NCBI GenBank assembly: GCA_033794685.1
Contig: JARAYZ010000003.1
Source of the DNA: Lentzea sp033794685
GTDB lineage: Bacteria; Actinomycetota; Actinomycetes; Mycobacteriales; Pseudonocardiaceae
Direction: 5' to 3' (one strand)
DNA length: 64,000 nucleotides
Shown here piece by piece: positions 25,012-33,750 of the stretch. The translations under genes were made by a program, and so were the position numbers. Each line of letters opens with the position of its first letter. The first letter of the stretch is position 1. The notes below the pieces were generated by a model. The model was not told the origin of the DNA. It made no database searches and saw nothing but the letters and a program-made list of their open reading frames with translations.

Positions 25012-27584
25012 CCACGGACAAGAAACTGGCATTGCTCGCCTACCCGCTCACCGGGACGGTGCACGGCATGGTCCACGTCTACCGGCTTCCGGACGCGGTG
25101 GTGGAGGTCTGGGAGCAGGTGCGGGCCCGTTACCGGGAACGCGTGCGCGCCAACGTCAACCTCCCTTACGCCGGGCTGGCGACTGGGCTGCGTGCCTACA
25201 GCGGCGCCTTCGTGAACCTTTTTCCCACCAGTAGAAAGGACGCGCCGCGACAGTTGGTGGCCAGCAGGCCGTTGGACCAACAAGATCTGCGCGATGCCGT
25301 GGTGCTGTGGGAGCAGGCGGTACTGGGGGTGCCCGACGACGAGATCACTTTTCGCTACGTCAGCGAGTTGGCGGACCTGGTTGCGGGAAGCACCGTCGAG
25401 GAGGTGTCGCTCGCGGATCACGTCCACCACGTCGGCAACCAGCCCGATGCGCCGAACTGGGTGTACGAGGCCGCGACCTGGGAGGCTGGTCGCCGACTGG
25501 CCGCGACGCCGTGGCAGGTCGACGGCCGCGAAGTGACCTTCCGGGTCGACACGGACGGCAACCTGCTGGTGTGGGACCCGAAGGCGTTGTGGTCGGATGC
25601 CTGGACGAAGGAAAGCGGCCTCCAGTACGCCGCCTTGCGCATCAGGCTGTCGATGCAGACGTTGCCGGACTTGCGCACGCCCGCGCTGGTGCTGGACCCC
25701 TCGGTGGCGAGGTTGAGCCGTTGGCTGCGGAACACGCGCACTGCGTGGCTTGCTCACCAAAGGGATGATGCGCCGTTGCTCACCCTTGGGGTGGAAGGCT
25801 GGGGCGAGCAAACAAGAATTGAGCCGACGAGTCGGATCGCCCTGTCGGTGTCCCGTCTGCTCAGCGGCGAGAAGCTGCTCGGCCCGGGCGACCTCGATCT
25901 GACCGGGGAACCCCGACGGTTGCGCGCGCTTGTGCCGATGTCCGCGCGGTGGCCGGTCGGCCGCGGTGTGGGCATGTACACCGTGCGGGAGCTGTGCCGG
26001 CACGCCGCCGAGGCGCTGGAGGTCCCGAACCTCACCGCAACCGAGGTGAAGGAACACAGGTTCTCCAAGCAAGCCAGGCGAAATCCGGAGAAGGGGAGGG
26101 ATACTGAACTTCTTGAAGAGAACGCCCTGTCGAGCGTTATCAAGGCCTCCGGCTGCGAGCGGTTGCGCCTTCTCGTCCTCTACTACGAGCCACGCACTCG
26201 CAGTCGTGTGCTGCGTTTGCTCGGACATCACTTCAAGGAGGCGTCCCTGGGCGAGGACAGCCCTCACGACGAGCTGATCGACGTCGGCGCCGGGGTGGAG
26301 ATCGTCTTCCACCACGCGAAGGAGCTGCTCGTCCACGGCAGGCAGGGCGAACGGCTCGCCGCTGTGAACCGTGTTCCGCACCTCGTAGGGCCGGCCGGAA
26401 CGCGGGTGCTGGCGCTCTGCGAGACGGAGTACGACGGCAAGACCCCGGACGAGGACGCGAAACCGTTGGTCAACCAACTGCTCGCGAGGCGCGGTGTACT
26501 GGCACAGTTCCTGGCGACCGCACCGGAAGCACGGCCGGTTCACGAGCCGGCGGCAGACTTCCGCGGCCACGCCGCACTGGCCGACCTGATGCGGGTCGCG
26601 GGTCTGGTCCACCCGCGTATGACGAAGGCGTTGTCCTTCGGGCCGATGGGGACGAAGGAACCTGTCACGTACGTCGGGCTGCATGTGCGGGAGCAGCGTG
26701 GAAACGCGTGGACCAGCGGTCGACCGAAGTTGAGCTGGTCGCTGGTCGCCACGATTCCGGATGGCGACTACTGGAGGGTTCTCGCGTATCAGGCGGTGCG
26801 GGAGCGGAAGACGGGCACCGAGGTCGGGTGGCACGACTACTTCACCGCGAACGCGGCGTTCCGGGCGAGCCCGTTGCCGGGAGGAAAGCGGCAGGACGAG
26901 GTCCTGGTCACGACGATCGACGCCGCGCTCGGTTCGCTGCAGCGGCACATCGCCACTGGGGCCGGCTACGTGGTGATGGTCTCCGGCGACAGCGCGCGAT
27001 CGTTGTATCCGTTGCTGGCCAACAAGAACCTTGACCTCGAACCGGATGCCTCCTGCCTGGTGAACGGCCGCCTCGCCCTGCCGGGCTGGGGACCGGTTGC
27101 TGGTCTGCGCCCTCGGGCCGTCGTGCGGATCACCTCTGGGAGTCGTGATCTGCCCCGGCCGGTCGAGGTGCGCATCGCCGACCCGAAGGCCGACAACGGT
27201 CAGCGCATCGGCAAGACCACCCGGTCATTGCACCAGCTGGACGGTTCGGCGAACACCTGGATCCTGTCAAATGTTCCGCGCCAGTTCGCCGGCAACACGA
27301 AACCCCGTCGTATCGGGCTTGACGCGGGGCGCTGGTCCGCGAGCGCCGAGGTGGGCAGGAACACGTGGTATGCCCACTCCACCACCGAGATCGTGGTCGT
27401 GGGAGCGGACTCCGATCTGGTGCGGTACGCCGTGGCGGCAGCGAGGTTGTGCGACCACTCCGTTTCCTGGGACGGGCGGACCAGTTATCCCGTGCCGGTG
27501 CACTTGGCGAGGTTGATGGACCACGATCATCCTGAATACCGGCGGACCGTCGACGGGGACGACGACACCGAGAGCGCGGAGTAG
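25008..27584 (+). CDS. pPIWI-RE Argonaute-like protein
   Basis: 858 residues from a GTG overlapping the helicase stop by 4 bases. The N-terminal about 340 residues correspond to the DUF3962/pPIWI_RE X region. A MID-like domain follows (about 380-500), with the family pattern ALCETEYDG...DEDAKPLVNQLLARRGVLAQFL. The C-terminal half (about 540-840) is the RNase H-like PIWI module (YVGLHVREQRG, LSWSLVATIPDGDYW, GYVVMVSGDSARSLYP). It ends with the Argonaute-style tail (RLCDHSVSWDGRTSYPVPVHLARLMDHDHPEYRR). Family members are predicted to use nucleic acid guides against plasmids and phages; active-site integrity needs structural alignment. Confidence 0.85.
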   Translation: MTTDKKLALLAYPLTGTVHGMVHVYRLPDAVVEVWEQVRARYRERVRANVNLPYAGLATGLRAYSGAFVNLFPTSRKDAPRQLVASRPLDQQDLRDAVVLWEQAVLGVPDDEITFRYVSELADLVAGSTVEEVSLADHVHHVGNQPDAPNWVYEAATWEAGRRLAATPWQVDGREVTFRVDTDGNLLVWDPKALWSDAWTKESGLQYAALRIRLSMQTLPDLRTPALVLDPSVARLSRWLRNTRTAWLAHQRDDAPLLTLGVEGWGEQTRIEPTSRIALSVSRLLSGEKLLGPGDLDLTGEPRRLRALVPMSARWPVGRGVGMYTVRELCRHAAEALEVPNLTATEVKEHRFSKQARRNPEKGRDTELLEENALSSVIKASGCERLRLLVLYYEPRTRSRVLRLLGHHFKEASLGEDSPHDELIDVGAGVEIVFHHAKELLVHGRQGERLAAVNRVPHLVGPAGTRVLALCETEYDGKTPDEDAKPLVNQLLARRGVLAQFLATAPEARPVHEPAADFRGHAALADLMRVAGLVHPRMTKALSFGPMGTKEPVTYVGLHVREQRGNAWTSGRPKLSWSLVATIPDGDYWRVLAYQAVRERKTGTEVGWHDYFTANAAFRASPLPGGKRQDEVLVTTIDAALGSLQRHIATGAGYVVMVSGDSARSLYPLLANKNLDLEPDASCLVNGRLALPGWGPVAGLRPRAVVRITSGSRDLPRPVEVRIADPKADNGQRIGKTTRSLHQLDGSANTWILSNVPRQFAGNTKPRRIGLDAGRWSASAEVGRNTWYAHSTTEIVVVGADSDLVRYAVAAARLCDHSVSWDGRTSYPVPVHLARLMDHDHPEYRRTVDGDDDTESAE

Positions 27585-27620
27585 GCACCGCGGCTCTCCG
27601 AGAAGCGGCCGGTGGACGTG

Positions 27621-28841
27621 TCAGCGGAAGAGCTTGAGCGGTACCGCCTCCGCGAGCATGCGGTAGCCGGTGGGGTTGAGGTGCAGGTGATCGCCGACGT
27701 CCGCGGCGGGGAGCAGCAGCCGGGGACTCGCCGGATCGCGGACGGCGGCGTCGAAGTCGAGGACGGCGTCGAAGTGGTTCGAGCGGATCCAGTTGTTCAC
27801 CGTTCGCCTGGCGTCCTCGCGGAAGCCGGCGTCGTAACCGCTGCCGCCGAACGGCAGAAGCGTCGCGCCGTACACCTTGATGTCGTGCGCATGGGCGCGC
27901 TCGAGGATCTGCCGGTAGCCGGCGATGAGGTTGTCGGCGACCGTCTTCTGCGCTGGTTCGGTGGAGTCGGCCGTGCCGATGTCGTTGACGCCCTCGAACA
28001 GGATCAGCCACCGGACCCCGCTCTGCGCCAGCAGGTCGCGGTCGAGCCGGGCCAGCACGCTGGGGCCGAGGCCGTCGGCGAGCACCCGGTTGCCGCCGGC
28101 GGCCTGGTTCAGCACGGCGACCCCGCCCTTCAGGCGGTCGGCGAGGCGGTCGGGCCAGCGGTCGTTGCCGTTGGTGGTGGAACCGCGGCCGTCGCTCAGC
28201 GAGTCACCGATCACCACGACACCGGACGCGGTCGACAGCACTTCGACGCCGCTGAGGAAGTACCAGTGGTCGGTGGGGGTCGCGCCGGGCAGATCGGCGG
28301 CCTCGGTGTGGTTGCCTGCCAGCAGGTGGGACGTGGTGCGGGAGCCGGGGTGCGAGGTGATCTCGCTGGACGCCTGCCCCTGCGCGAGATAGGCGGTCAC
28401 GGTGAGGTTGGTGCCTGGAACCAGGGTGAAGTCCAGCGGGTCCGAGACGATCAGCGCGCCCGCCGCGACGTCCACAGAGGACCGGCCGTTGAAGGTCACC
28501 CGGTGCACTGTGTCGGGCTGGATCGCGCCGGCGCCCGCGCGGCCGTCCTCCGGGAGGGCGACGGTGACCGCGGTGAGTGGCAGGATCGCGCCGCCGAACG
28601 CGTTGCTGAACCGCAGCCGCAGCCTTCGCCCGCCGATGGTGACCCGGACGGTCTGGCGCAGTGTCGCGTCGGCCATGACCAGGCCCGGTCGCGTGAACGG
28701 CGGAGGCGGCATGTTGCCGGGTTCGGTGAGCTGCGGCATGGACGTCCAGGTGTTCACCCAGCGCGCGCGGCCCGAGGCCTGTGCGGTGGCGGGGACGAGC
28801 ACGCCGGTGGCGGCGAGACCGAGGAACGAGCGCCTGCGCAT
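27621..28841 (-). CDS. Secreted SGNH/GDSL hydrolase
   Basis: 406 residues from the ATG at 28841. The N-terminus MRRRSFLGLAATGVLV is a twin-arginine-type signal. About 150 residues of beta-rich sequence precede the SGNH domain: block I GDSLSDG (catalytic Ser), block II with Gly (NQAAGGNRV), block III GVND, block V DHLHLNPTGY with catalytic Asp and His. Relatives act as esterases or lipases on plant polysaccharide esters or lipids. It converges on the pPIWI-RE operon and precedes the rhamnose operon end; whether it is part of the rhamnose regulon is unclear. Confidence 0.85.
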   Translation of the reverse strand: MRRRSFLGLAATGVLVPATAQASGRARWVNTWTSMPQLTEPGNMPPPPFTRPGLVMADATLRQTVRVTIGGRRLRLRFSNAFGGAILPLTAVTVALPEDGRAGAGAIQPDTVHRVTFNGRSSVDVAAGALIVSDPLDFTLVPGTNLTVTAYLAQGQASSEITSHPGSRTTSHLLAGNHTEAADLPGATPTDHWYFLSGVEVLSTASGVVVIGDSLSDGRGSTTNGNDRWPDRLADRLKGGVAVLNQAAGGNRVLADGLGPSVLARLDRDLLAQSGVRWLILFEGVNDIGTADSTEPAQKTVADNLIAGYRQILERAHAHDIKVYGATLLPFGGSGYDAGFREDARRTVNNWIRSNHFDAVLDFDAAVRDPASPRLLLPAADVGDHLHLNPTGYRMLAEAVPLKLFR

Positions 28842-28945
28842 CCGCCCAAGCTACCGGCTCGACCCCAAGGTCGTCGGGGTCATTCACGCTCGGAGGAAGA
28901 GACAGCCGCTGACCGCGTCGAATCGGGAATCGACATTCGACATTG

Positions 28946-30244
28946 TCAGCGGGGGAGATAGCGCTGCAACGGCTGCGACTCCCGCACGAGCTTCCTCAGA
29001 TCCCGCAGGGTGCCCTGCGCCGCGCCGACCGCGCGTGCCTGCACCAGGACGTTGCCCAGCGCGGTGGCCTCGGCGGGTCCGGCGACCACCGGCAAGCCGC
29101 ACGCGTCCGCGGTGAGCTGGCACAGCAGCTCGTTGTGCGAGCCGCCGCCGACGATGTGCACGACCTCGACTTCCTTGCCGGACAACCGCTGGGCGTCCGC
29201 GACCGCATCGCGGTGCGCGGCGGCGAGACTGTCCAGAATGGACCGGACGATCTCCGGTCGCGACAGGGACTTCCCGCACGCGCGTTCGATTCGCGCGGGC
29301 ATGTCGCCAGGCGGGAGGAACACCGGGTCGTTGGGGTCGAAAACCGAACCGGTCGCGGTCGCTGCCTCAGTCAGCAGCGGCTCCAGCGAGGTGTCCCAGC
29401 AGCGCAGGCACTCCTGCAGCAGCCACAGGCCCATCACGTTGCGGAGGTAGCGGATCGTGCCGTCCACCCCGCCCTCGTTGGTGAAGTTGGCGGCCCGGCT
29501 CTCGGCGGAGAGGACCGGGAAGTCGAGCTCCACGCCCACCAGGGACCAGGTGCCGCAAGAGATGTAGGCGAAACGGTCGTTGGAGGCGGGCACGGCGACG
29601 ACGGCGGACGCGGTGTCGTGCGAACCGACGGCGTTGACGGGGGTGCCCTTGAAGGTGCCGGCGAGGTCTCCGGGGTGGCGGAGGTCCGGCAGCAGGCCGG
29701 GCGGGAGGTCCTGGGTGAGCAGAGCGGACCACTGTCCTGTTCGGACGTCGATGAGGCCGGTCGTGGTGGCGTTGGTGTACTCGGTGCCGCACTGGCCGGT
29801 CAGCCAGTACGAGAGCAGGTCGGGTATCAGCAGGAGCCGGGACGCATGGGGGAGCAGTGGCTCGGCCATGAGCTGGAACATCGTGTTGAACGGCTGGAAC
29901 TGCAGGCCGTTCAGCTCGTACAGGCCTTCCTGCGGTTTGGTGCCGTCGGTGCGGGAGTCGCGGTAGTGCACCGGGTTGCCGAGCAGTTCGCCGGACGCGT
30001 CCAGCAGGCCGTAGTCGACCGCCCAGCTGTCGATGCCGATGCTGGACACGTTTCCGGCGAGCCTCAGGCCGGTGAGCACCTCGTGGTAGAGCGCGGGCAG
30101 GTCCCAGTGCAGAGAGCCGTCCAGGTGCACCGGGCCGTTCGCGAACCGGTGCACCTCCTCGATGTGCACGGTGCCGTCGGTGACGACCCCGCGCACCACC
30201 CTGCCGCTGGACGCGCCGAGGTCGACGGCCGCTACCGCTGTCAT
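28946..30244 (-). CDS. rhaB: Rhamnulokinase
   Basis: 432 residues from an ATG that overlaps the aldolase stop by 4 bases (ATGA). FGGY-kinase features: AAVDLGASSGRVV phosphate loop at the N-terminus, GIDSWAVDYGLL with the catalytic-region Asp, NTMFQL, and the C-terminal ATPase motif HIVGGGSHNELLCQL. It phosphorylates L-rhamnulose to rhamnulose-1-phosphate using ATP in the cytoplasm. It is the last gene of the rhamnose operon. Length and motifs match RhaB. Confidence 0.93.
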   Translation of the reverse strand: MTAVAAVDLGASSGRVVRGVVTDGTVHIEEVHRFANGPVHLDGSLHWDLPALYHEVLTGLRLAGNVSSIGIDSWAVDYGLLDASGELLGNPVHYRDSRTDGTKPQEGLYELNGLQFQPFNTMFQLMAEPLLPHASRLLLIPDLLSYWLTGQCGTEYTNATTTGLIDVRTGQWSALLTQDLPPGLLPDLRHPGDLAGTFKGTPVNAVGSHDTASAVVAVPASNDRFAYISCGTWSLVGVELDFPVLSAESRAANFTNEGGVDGTIRYLRNVMGLWLLQECLRCWDTSLEPLLTEAATATGSVFDPNDPVFLPPGDMPARIERACGKSLSRPEIVRSILDSLAAAHRDAVADAQRLSGKEVEVVHIVGGGSHNELLCQLTADACGLPVVAGPAEATALGNVLVQARAVGAAQGTLRDLRKLVRESQPLQRYLPR

Positions 30245-32265
30245 CGCAGGAACGCCGCTGCGACACCGGCGTCCACCGGCACGTGCAGGCCGGTCGTCAG
30301 TGACAGATCGCCTGCTGTCAAAACGAACACCGCTGCCGCCACGTGCTCGGGCAGCACCTCGCGCTTGAGCAGCGTGCGCTGGGCGTAGAACGCGCCGAGC
30401 TCGTCCTCGGGCACGCCGTAGACGGCGGCGCGCTGGGCACCCCAGCCGCCCGCGAAGATGCCCGAGCCGCGGACCACGCCGTCCGGGTTGATGCCGTTGA
30501 CGCGGATGCCGTCCTCGCCCAGTTCGGCCGCCAGCAAGCGGACCTGGTGCGCCTGGTTCGCCTTGGCCGCCCCGTACGCCACGTTGTTCGGGCCGGCGAA
30601 GACCGCGTTCTTGCTGGAGATGTAGACGATGTCACCGCCCATGCCCTGAGCGCGCATGACCTTGGCGGCCTGCTGTGAGACCAGGAACGACCCCTTGGCC
30701 ATCACGTCGTGCTGCAGGTCCCAGTCGGCCTCGGTCGTCTCCGCGAGAGGCTTGGAGATCGAGAGCCCGGCGTTGTTGACCACCAGGTCGACGCCGCCGA
30801 ACGCGAGCACCGCCGCCCGGAACGCCTCGGCGATGCCCGGCACGTCCGTGACGTCGACGGTCACCGGCACCGCCACGTCGGAGGAGCCGATGCCTTCCGC
30901 GACCGCACGCGCGGCCTCACCGTCGCGGTCGGCGACCACCACGCACGCGCCCTCGGCGGCCAGCCGTTCGGCGACCGCGCGGCCGATGCCCGATCCGCCA
31001 CCGGTGACGAGTGCGACGCGGGTCGCCAGCGGCTTGGGCTTCGGCATCCGTCGCAGCTTGGCCTCTTCCAAGGCCCAGTACTCGATGCGGAACTTCTCCC
31101 GCTCGTCGATCGGCGCGTACCGCGAGACCGACTCGGCGCCCCGCATCACGTTGATGGCGTTCACGTAGAACTCGCCGGCCACGCGCGCGGTCTGCTTGTC
31201 GCGGCCGAAGCTGAACATGCCGACCCCCGGCACGAGGACGATCGCCGGGTCGGCGCCGCGCATCGCGGGGCTGTCCGCCTCGGCATTGCGCTCGTAGTAG
31301 GACCGGTAGTCCTCGCGGTAGGCCTCGTGCAGCTGCTTCAACCGCTTCACGACGTCTTCGAGCGGCGCGGCCGGGGGGAGGTCGAGCACCAGCGGCCGGA
31401 CCTTGGTGCGCAGGAAGTGGTCGGGACACGACGTGCCGAGCGCCGCGAGCTCCGGATGCCGTTCCCGCGCGAGGAAGTCGAGCACGACCTCGGACTCGGT
31501 GAAGTGACCGACCTGCGGGCTGTCGGTGGACGCCAGGCCGCGGATCACCGGTGCGAGCTCGGCGGCGCGACCGTGACGGTCCTCAAGGGACAGAGGGGGG
31601 TGCACCACCGGTCCGAACGGCTCGGCGCGGCCGTGCTCGTCCAGGTAGCGCTGCGCGGTCTGGATGATCTCCAGCGAGTGCGCCTCGCACTCGTCGCTCG
31701 TCGCACCCCACGCCGTGATGCCGTGCCCGCCCAGGACCACGCCGATCGCCTGCGGGTTGTTCCGCTTCACCGCGGCGATGTCCAGTCCCAGCTGGAAACC
31801 GGGCCGCCGCCACGGCACCCACACGACGCGGTCGCCGAAGCACGCCTTGACCAGCGCCTCGCCGTCCGCGGCCGTGGCGAACGCGATGCCGGCGTCCGGG
31901 TGCAGGTGGTCGACGTGGTCCGCGTCGACCAGCCCGTGCATGGCCGTGTCGATCGACGGCGCCGCGCCGCCCCTGCCGTGCAGGCAGAAGTCGAACGCGG
32001 CGACCATCTCGTCCTCGCGCTCGACCCCCGGATACACCTCGGTCAGCGCGTGCAGCCGGTCCAGGCGCAGCACCGCGAGCCCGGACTCCCGCAACGTGCC
32101 CAGGTCACCACCGGATCCCTTGACCCACATGACGTCCGCGGGCTGCCCGGTGGCGGGGTCGGTCACGGACCCCTTGGCCGAGGTGTTGCCGCCCGCGTAG
32201 TTGGTGTTGCGCGGATCGGCGCCGAGCCGGTTGCTCCGGCCCAGCAGCGCTTCGACCTGGCTCAT
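30241..32265 (-). CDS. rhaE: Bifunctional rhamnulose-1-phosphate aldolase / short-chain dehydrogenase
   Basis: 674 residues from the ATG at 32265, chosen because it overlaps the isomerase stop by one base (TGATG). Residues about 1-400 are a class II aldolase; the zinc His cluster is in HVDHLHPDAG. Residues about 410-674 are an SDR dehydrogenase (TGGGSGIGRAVAERL nucleotide loop, YGAAKANQ active site). The aldolase yields dihydroxyacetone phosphate and L-lactaldehyde, and the fused dehydrogenase probably oxidises lactaldehyde. This fusion is typical of rhamnose loci in actinobacteria, rhizobia and bacilli. The gene name is by analogy. Confidence 0.92.
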   Translation of the reverse strand: MSQVEALLGRSNRLGADPRNTNYAGGNTSAKGSVTDPATGQPADVMWVKGSGGDLGTLRESGLAVLRLDRLHALTEVYPGVEREDEMVAAFDFCLHGRGGAAPSIDTAMHGLVDADHVDHLHPDAGIAFATAADGEALVKACFGDRVVWVPWRRPGFQLGLDIAAVKRNNPQAIGVVLGGHGITAWGATSDECEAHSLEIIQTAQRYLDEHGRAEPFGPVVHPPLSLEDRHGRAAELAPVIRGLASTDSPQVGHFTESEVVLDFLARERHPELAALGTSCPDHFLRTKVRPLVLDLPPAAPLEDVVKRLKQLHEAYREDYRSYYERNAEADSPAMRGADPAIVLVPGVGMFSFGRDKQTARVAGEFYVNAINVMRGAESVSRYAPIDEREKFRIEYWALEEAKLRRMPKPKPLATRVALVTGGGSGIGRAVAERLAAEGACVVVADRDGEAARAVAEGIGSSDVAVPVTVDVTDVPGIAEAFRAAVLAFGGVDLVVNNAGLSISKPLAETTEADWDLQHDVMAKGSFLVSQQAAKVMRAQGMGGDIVYISSKNAVFAGPNNVAYGAAKANQAHQVRLLAAELGEDGIRVNGINPDGVVRGSGIFAGGWGAQRAAVYGVPEDELGAFYAQRTLLKREVLPEHVAAAVFVLTAGDLSLTTGLHVPVDAGVAAAFLR

Positions 32266-33419
32266 CACGCACCCCACCCGGCGGCCTCGCCACCGACTCG
32301 TTCCACGACGATCCGCTCGGCGTACCCCGATCGCCGGTACGCGGCCATCGGATCGGGGTCCAGCCCCATGTCCTCACGAAGTTCCCGCAGCAGGGGCCGC
32401 ACGTCGGTGTTGTAGGCGTCCATCAACGCCGCGTTCGCCTCCAGCACGTCACCTGCCTGCTGCGCCGCGTCCAACGCGCTGTGGTCGACGAGGAGCGCCT
32501 TCGCGGTGGCCTCCTGGACGTTGAGCACCGAGCGGATGATCGCCGGGATCTTCGGTTCCAGGTTGTGGCACTGGTCGAGCATGAACGCGATGCCGGCCGC
32601 GGGCTTCAGCGCGTCGGCCAGCACGATCTCGTGCATGATCCGGAACAGCTGGAACGGGTCGGCCGCACCGACCATCAGGTCGTCGTCGGCGTAGAAGCGC
32701 GAGTTGAAGTCGAACGCGCCGAGCTTGCCCGCCCGCAACAGGAACGACACGATGAACTCGATGTTCGTGCCGGGCGCGTGGTGCCCGGTGTCGATCACGA
32801 CCTGCGCCCGGTCGCCCAGCTGCTGGCAGTGCGCGAACGCGGTGCCCCAGTCCGGCACGTCCGTGGTGTAGAAGGCGGGCTCGAAGAGCTTGTACTCCAG
32901 CAACATCCGCTGGTCGGCGCCGAGCCGCGCGTAGGTCTCCCGCAACGCCTCGGCGAGCCGGTCCTGACGGGACCGGATGTTGTCCTGACCCGGGTAGTTC
33001 AGGCCGTCGGCGAACCACAGCTTGAGATCGCGCGACCCCGTCTGGTCCATGATGTCGACGCACTCGAGCAGGTGCCCGATCGCCTTGCGCCGCACCAGCG
33101 GGTCCGGGTGGCAGACGCTGCCGAGCTTGTAGTCGTCGTCCTGGAAGACGTTGGAGTTGATGGCTCCCAGCGCGACACCACGATCCCGCGCGTACTCGGC
33201 CAGCTTCCCGAAGTCGTCGACGCGGTCCCACGGGATGTGCAACGCGACGGTCGGCGCCACTCCGGTGAGCTTGTGCACCACCGCCGCGTCGTCGATCTTC
33301 TCGTACGGCGTGCGCGGAACTCCCTGCTGCGCGAACACCTTGAACCGGGTGCCGGAGTTGCCGTACGCCCACGACGGCGTCTCGATCCGCTGCTCGCGCA
33401 AAGCGTCTTTCACGCTCAT
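32265..33419 (-). CDS. rhaI: L-rhamnose isomerase
   Basis: 384 residues from the ATG at 33419 (GGGGAG 5 bases upstream). Metal-binding TIM-barrel features of the RhaI family: SNVFQDDDYKLGSVCHPDP, ADGLNYPGQD, EYKLFEPAFY, IDTGHHAPGTNIEF and FDFNSRFYADDDL. It converts L-rhamnose to L-rhamnulose with Mn2+ or another divalent ion. It is the shorter type found in Gram-positives and pseudomonads rather than the E. coli RhaA type. It sits between the mutarotase and aldolase genes. Confidence 0.93.
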   Translation of the reverse strand: MSVKDALREQRIETPSWAYGNSGTRFKVFAQQGVPRTPYEKIDDAAVVHKLTGVAPTVALHIPWDRVDDFGKLAEYARDRGVALGAINSNVFQDDDYKLGSVCHPDPLVRRKAIGHLLECVDIMDQTGSRDLKLWFADGLNYPGQDNIRSRQDRLAEALRETYARLGADQRMLLEYKLFEPAFYTTDVPDWGTAFAHCQQLGDRAQVVIDTGHHAPGTNIEFIVSFLLRAGKLGAFDFNSRFYADDDLMVGAADPFQLFRIMHEIVLADALKPAAGIAFMLDQCHNLEPKIPAIIRSVLNVQEATAKALLVDHSALDAAQQAGDVLEANAALMDAYNTDVRPLLRELREDMGLDPDPMAAYRRSGYAERIVVERVGGEAAGWGA

Positions 33420-33437
33420 GTGTGTTCTCCCCAAAAC

Positions 33438-33749
33438 TCAGTCGAGGTGGAAGACCTCGTCGAGGGGCCGCATCCGTTCGTCGGCGTAACCGTCACCGAC
33501 GAAGAACTCCGCCATCTCGGCCTGCCACCGCGCGTTCACCTCGGTGCGGGCCATCTCCGCGAGCGCCGCGTCGAAGTCGTCGCACTCCAGGTAGCCGATG
33601 AGCAGGCCGTCCTCGGCGAGGAAGAGTGAGTAGTTGTGCCAACCCGCCTCGCTGAGGGCAGCCCGCATCTCCGGCCACACCTCGCGGTGCCGCGCCCGGT
33701 ACTCGTCCAACCGATCGGCGCGGACCCGCAAGGTGAAGCAGACGCGCAT
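33438..33749 (-). CDS. rhaM: L-rhamnose mutarotase
   Basis: 103 residues starting MRVCFTLRVRADRLDEYRARH at 33749, one base after the stop of the binding-protein gene. The small ferredoxin-like fold of RhaM/YiiL is clear (HREVWPEMRAALSEAGWHNYSLFL, GYLECDDFDAALAEM, FFVGDGYADERMRPLDEVFHLD). It interconverts alpha and beta anomers of L-rhamnose ahead of the isomerase. Confidence 0.92.
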   Translation of the reverse strand: MRVCFTLRVRADRLDEYRARHREVWPEMRAALSEAGWHNYSLFLAEDGLLIGYLECDDFDAALAEMARTEVNARWQAEMAEFFVGDGYADERMRPLDEVFHLD

Positions 33750-33750
33750 G

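Noticed and set aside
23392..25032. 546-codon leftward frame across the helicase gene
   Set aside because: Antisense shadow; no ribosome site and no family-like sequence.
3362..27584. Mobile element borders (integrase, IS, tRNA att site) of the defence island
   Set aside because: No transposase, recombinase, tRNA or long flanking repeat could be seen in or around the block.
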